This document shows positions 59,573 to 64,000 of a stretch of 64,000 nt of DNA, piece by piece. The DNA is from Neocallimastix lanati (nom. inval.) (lineage: Eukaryota > Neocallimastigomycota > Neocallimastigomycetes > Neocallimastigales > Neocallimastigaceae). Every line of letters begins with the position of its first letter. Position 1 is the stretch's first letter. The position numbers and the translations under genes were made by a program. The notes under the pieces are model-generated. The model was given only the letters and a program-made list of their open reading frames with translations, was not told the DNA's origin and did not search any database. The DNA is taken from assembly GCA_016946835.1 (NCBI GenBank), contig JACVTC010000020.1, forward strand, positions 1,615,001 to 1,679,000, read 5' to 3'.

Positions 59573-61107
59573 ATTTTGTAGATAAACCAGTAATTTACGA
59601 TATTTGTGATAATAGTAAAAATAGTAAATGGTATGTTGATGAAAATAATGATAGTATTTATTTTAAATCAGTTATTCATAATGAAATGTGTATATCAGCT
59701 ATTAAAAATAAAATAGTATTAAGCAAATGTGATGAAAATTCTGTTATGAAATATATTGAAGCATCTAAATTTGTAAAAAGTAATAATATTTGTTTAAGTG
59801 TTGTTGGTGATGAAGGTGGTCCAGATTACTTAGCATTAAAAAGTTGTTACGGAAATAATAAAAAACTAATATTTGAAATATCAAATAGATCAAATAGAAA
59901 TTCCAACAAAAAAGCTACTACAACCACCACTACTACTACTACTATTACAACTATTAGAACAACATCTGCTTCTACTACTACACAACGTGTACCTACTATA
60001 AATTATAAAGACAAACCTAAATTTATATATAATTTCTTTACTAATAAATGTTTATTTTCACAAGCAAAATTAAATCAACTTTCTTTAATTAAAAGAATAA
60101 TAAGTTTAAATGGATTTTATCACTTAGTCTTGAAGGTTATTTATTTTCATATGCTTATACAGATAGATGTTTAACTGTATCAAATAATACTAATAGTACT
60201 ATTAAAGTGGATACTTGTAATAATGATATAAATACTTTTAAATATACTAGTGAAGGCATTATATATTCCTCTAATAATAATAATAAATGTTTAAGTTACT
60301 ACTAAAGAAGAAAATGATAATATTTATTTAGATACTTGTTATGATTTTGATAATCAAATATGGTCTTTCTGGGATACAAATTCATATGATATTGTTAACG
60401 CTGAATACTCAAAATGTTTGGATATATAACCAGCATTTAAATAAATGTATGCATTCTAATTATAATAATAAACTTACCATTAGTGATTGTGATAATTCAA
60501 AAAATAGTATATGGTAAATTTCAATATCTGGTGATTGTTTCTATAAATCATTATTATATACTTTATGTCTATAAGTTGGTAATATTAATAAAGGTACTAT
60601 TGTTATGAATGATCGTAATTATAATAGTGTTATATGATATTAATAATGCATATAACGGCAAAAGTATTACTTTTATGATTGTGATGATGAAATACATGAA
60701 CATAAAATATGGATAATATTAAATACTAAAAGCCTATTAATAAGATTACTACTACTACAACCACTACTACTACTAAGAATACTATGACCACTTCTAAAAA
60801 AACTACAACTACAACTACAACTACTGCCTCCAAACCAACACCTTCTACTCCATCTCTTTCAAGAAATGGAAAATGTGGTCCAAAAGCAGGTCCAAACGGA
60901 AAATGTTACAGTAAATACAGATATTGTGGAACAACTGAAGCTTATTGTGGTACAACATGTCAAGATGATTATGGAAGATGTAGCTATGGTATCAACTTTG
61001 ATAAATGCTTAAATCCAAAAAAATGTTGTATTCAATATGGCTATTGTGGAAATTCCTGAGATAAATATAAAACAGGATGTAAACCAAAATATGGTTTATG
61101 CAAATAA
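59573..61107 (+). pseudogene. Broken secreted protein: trefoil-like repeats, Thr linkers, CBM18
   Basis: Begins after a splice-acceptor-like TTTCAG. Frame 1 (59575-60130) reads FVDKPVIYDICDNSKNSKWYV, CISAIKNKIVLSKCD, NNICLSVVGDEGG: short Cys/Trp repeats like ricin-B-type beta-trefoil lectins. A Thr-rich linker (about 59914-59990) follows, then more such repeats with frameshifts and stops (DRCLTVSNNTNSTIKVDTC, IYLDTCYDFDNQIWSF, KLTISDCDNSKNSIW). A second Thr-rich linker (60740-60850) leads to a chitin-binding type 1 domain (CBM18/hevein-like; C at 60873 onward, NGKCGPKAGPNGKC..YCG..YCG..C) and a second one with an internal TGA at 61057-61059, ending 61107. The N-terminal exon with signal peptide is not found. 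The intact gene would encode a secreted sugar- or chitin-binding protein. Confidence 0.75.
60861..61107 (+). other. Two CBM18 (hevein-like) domains within the pseudogene
   Basis: First domain about 60864-60983, well kept: eight cysteines with the pattern C-G..G.C...YCG..YCG.C.....C. The usual CCS doublet is a single C here (GKCYSKYRYCG). Second domain about 61000-61107: CCIQYGYCGN, then a stop codon where the chain should continue, then a KTGC..KYGLC end and a natural TAA. Confidence 0.82.
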
Positions 61108-61484
61108 AAATTTAATTAATTTATTAAATAAATTTTTAAATATTTATCCATTAAATTTTTATAAAAATATTCTATTATATAAAAAATTAATATGAATCTA
61201 TTTATTAAAAGCAATGAATTTTAAAATTAAATATAAAACAAAAAAGAAAAAAAGAAAATATTAAAAAATAAAATATAATATAATATATAATAAATATATA
61301 AAATAAAAAACAATTTATTCAATATAAATAATAATTATAGCAGTATTTTTGGACTATTACCTAGTAAATTTATATAAATATATTTAAAAAAGTCAAAATT
61401 AATAAATAAATAAATAAATAAATAAAAATGGGATATAAAAAAATTATAAAGATAAAATAAAAATAATAAAAAAAATAATTAATA

Positions 61485-61530
<46 letters not shown>

Positions 61531-61580
61531 TATTAAATACTAAAAAATAATAAAAGGTTTTTTAAAAATTTAAATTCACT

Positions 61581-61632
<52 letters not shown>

Positions 61633-61779
61633 ATTTATTTGGAATAAATATTTTATTTTAAAATAAAAAAAAATTAGTAATATCATAATATTATTAATAA
61701 TAATTATTTAAAATAAAAAACTTTTTTCTTAAAGATATTTATTATCTAAAATCTAAAATATTTATTTCCAATAAATATA
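61108..61779. other. AT-rich DNA with two long A runs
   Basis: A runs of nearly 40 nt or more at 61491-61528 and about 61589-61630, with little else. No gene seen. Confidence 0.75.
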
Positions 61780-62460
61780 GGCATTCCAAAAAAATTTGAA
61801 AGCAGGTCAAAGAATATTTCAGAATATTCTTTCACTTGTGGTAAGAAAAAACTATCTATCGAACAAATATTCGAAGAAATTAGTTCCGCAAATTTATCAA
61901 AAAAAAAAAAAAACCCAGATCTTCAAAAATCATTTACTTAATACATTCATCAAAAATATTCCAGTTTTACCAATCAATTTGAGACCATCTTTCCTAGATT
62001 CTATCAAAATTACGATTTATAATAATGTAACAAGATTATATCAATGTTTACTAGATCTAAACTATCAATATCAAAATGGATATTTAATTAAATTTATCTA
62101 TACTTTACGTTCGTTTAACTTGTTCAAGATAATTTTAGGCATTCGTAGTAAAAACGATTCGATTGAAAATACTAATAAAAATTATATTAAACGGATGTTA
62201 TCAGGAAAAAAATGATATTTTCCGAAGTATGTGTTTAGCTAAGAGTCAAAACTTTTGTCTTTGAAGTGTTATTATACCAAATATTGATATCCCTTTAGAT
62301 GTATTATTAATTCCTAAAGTTTTTACTGATTCCTTAATTTCCTATGGATATAAATACAATTGACTTTGTTATCATCAATGGACAACCTACACTTCAAACT
62401 ACCTCAATCTTAGCAGTTCATTCTCGTCCAAGCAACAGTCGAACCATTCAGATCCTCTGA
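61780..62460 (+). pseudogene. Fragment like multi-subunit RNA polymerase largest subunit
   Basis: Four frame-shifted pieces in one order. (a) 61780-61897: FTCGKKKLSIEQIFEEIS. (b) about 61915-62213: NIPVLPINLRPSF, NNVTRLYQCLLDLNYQYQNG, then YIKRMLSGKK. (c) about 62262-62355: SVIIPNIDIPLDVLLIPKVF. (d) 62345-62460: DFVIINGQPTLQ, LAVHSRPS. Known largest subunits (beta', Rpb1, Rpa1, Rpc1) show the same series: a short helix, LPVxPxxxRPS, a helix pair, LxGKR, a VI.PDP..l..vG.P block, and NRQPTLH. The match of five blocks in order is the evidence. The piece ends before the catalytic DFDGD motif. A poly(A)-like run of about 14 A's at the (a)/(b) joint is one frameshift. Host pseudogene, linear-plasmid or large DNA virus origin are all possible. 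Confidence 0.6.
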
Positions 62461-64000
62461 CTAATAAAAATGATTAATAAACTAATAGATATTTCAATTA
62501 TAAATAAAATTGAAAATAGAATAGAATAAATTAAATTAAATTAAATTAAAAATTAAAAAGAATTTTTAAAAGTTTTATTATCCCTAACACCTCTACTTTT
62601 TTTCATACTGATAATTAATATATTTGTTGAACAGAACACTAAATAAATAAAAAGAATTTCTTGACTTCCGAATATTAAATTGGTCATTAACTGTATGAAA
62701 AAAGGTAAAATGCAATTGTTGATCTACTTTTTAAGAACTAGCATGTCGAATACTTTCTCAATTATGGAGTATTAACACTCCTCTATAACTATTTCATATC
62801 AACAGAAAGCTAATGCTTTGTTTTTTTTTTTTTTTATTTTGTTTTATGTTTTATATTTTTATGTACTTTTTTTTTATGTATTATTTTTTTATGTACCGTT
62901 TCTTATATATTGATTTTATGAATGAAAATAATAATAATAATAATAATAAAATAATATTAATATGACATCATTCTTCAAGTGATATTTTTAATGAATTTTC
63001 ATTAATAAATAATTTTTTCTCTATTAAATTAAAAAAAAAAAAAAAAAAAAATTCTAGTTATATGAGTTTGGTTGACAAAAAAATTTTTTTCTAATCTATA
63101 TTTTTTTCTTCTAAAAGCTCATAAATATTTTTCTTTTGGATATATTTTCAATTAAATTTTGAAATTCATTGTGAAGCTTATCAACATTTCGTCATCACTA
63201 AAATTGTTCCTTAATCATAAAATTAAAAAATTAAAATGTAAAAAATTAAACTTTTAAAATAATAATAATAAAAGTAATAAAATAAATAATAAAAATAATA
63301 ATAATAATATTAGGATAAAATAACTTTACTGATTTAGCTTTTTCTTCTTATTTTTTTTATTTAATATTTCTTTAAAAATATATATATAATAACAATAATA
63401 TATCATTTTATCTTTCATTTTTCACTTTTCCTTAATATTTTAAAAAATTAATATTAAAGGTTTAAGTTATTTATTTATTTATTTATTTATTTATTATTTA
63501 TTTATTTATTTATCTATTTATCTATTTATCTATTTATTTATCTATTTATCTATTTATCTATTTATTTATCTATCTATCTATTTATCTATTTATTTATTTA
63601 TTTATTTATTTATTTTATACATATTTAATAATAACAAAAATTAATGATAAATTATTAAATATTAATTAATAATATTTAATTTAGAAATAATTAATAAATA
63701 AAAAAAGAATACTGCATATTAATTATAAAGATATTAAAAGAACAGAGCACAGAGTTTATATAACTAAACTATAGAAATATATTTCTATCGAAATTAATAT
63801 CTAACTGGGCCTTTAATTTATTTATTTTTTTTTTTTTTTTTTTTTGAAATTATAATTATAATAAAAATAAATAGCTATATATGAAATAAATTCCTAACTT
63901 ATTTAAGTAGAAACAAAAGAAAAGCAATTCTGAAATATAATATTAAATTTACTATATATAAAATAATTAATTGAATAATTACATTTATATTATATTATAT
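62461..64000. other. AT-rich gene-free DNA
   Basis: Less extreme sequence at 62580-62830 without a recognisable frame, then A/T homopolymers and microsatellites. I see no gene. Confidence 0.6.
63466..63615 (+). repeat. (TTTA/TCTA)n microsatellite
   Basis: A tetranucleotide array of TTTA units interspersed with TCTA units for about 150 bp, the TCTA variants concentrated in the middle third. Confidence 0.95.

Overview
The window is nuclear DNA of an anaerobic gut fungus (Neocallimastigomycota; Neocallimastix, Piromyces, Anaeromyces or relatives). Three things point there. The non-coding DNA is almost entirely A and T, with long homopolymers and microsatellites. The genes have short AT-rich GT..AG introns. 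The secreted glycoside hydrolase ends in three fungal dockerin (CBM10-like) modules, the hallmark of fungal cellulosomes. Gene density is very low: I can support three intact host genes, all on the + strand.

Layout. 1-10350 is gene-free AT-rich DNA with a large fold-back element (2736-4033), a scrap of a LINE tail (about 4490-4645) and a minisatellite (4646-5160). 10351-12058 is a three-exon gene for a secreted, membrane-anchored double-psi-beta-barrel (expansin/barwin-like) protein. 13187-32613 is a dense cluster of APE-type non-LTR retrotransposons (LINEs) of at least four families, here called A, B, C and D. They are nested in one another or joined head-to-tail at their poly(A) tails. One copy (B1, ORF 19068-23192) has an intact 1374-codon ORF; the rest are 5'-truncated, frameshifted or rearranged. 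A further B copy lies on the minus strand at 35297-37524, beyond a short LINE remnant and a degenerate repeat block. 37525-42473 is gene-free. 42474-45703 is a four-exon GH74 xyloglucanase with three dockerins. 45704-53227 is gene-free. 53228-54956 is a three-exon tetraspanin-like gene. 55937-62460 is a graveyard: two LINE remnants, an unrecognised decayed repeat gene, a broken CBM18/trefoil secreted-protein gene, and a fragment resembling the largest subunit of a multi-subunit RNA polymerase. The remainder is AT-rich DNA with a microsatellite.

Functionally, the GH74 enzyme would act on plant-wall xyloglucan as a cellulosome subunit, and the membrane-anchored DPBB protein may act at the fungal wall or on plant wall. 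The tetraspanin-like protein is a membrane organiser by family. The LINE cluster is the most informative part: it preserves a three-layer nested insertion with readable target-site duplications (one 47 bp), a frameshift shared by two separate copies, and a conserved GC-rich 3' block shared across families. All family assignments come from reading motifs; no database search was run.
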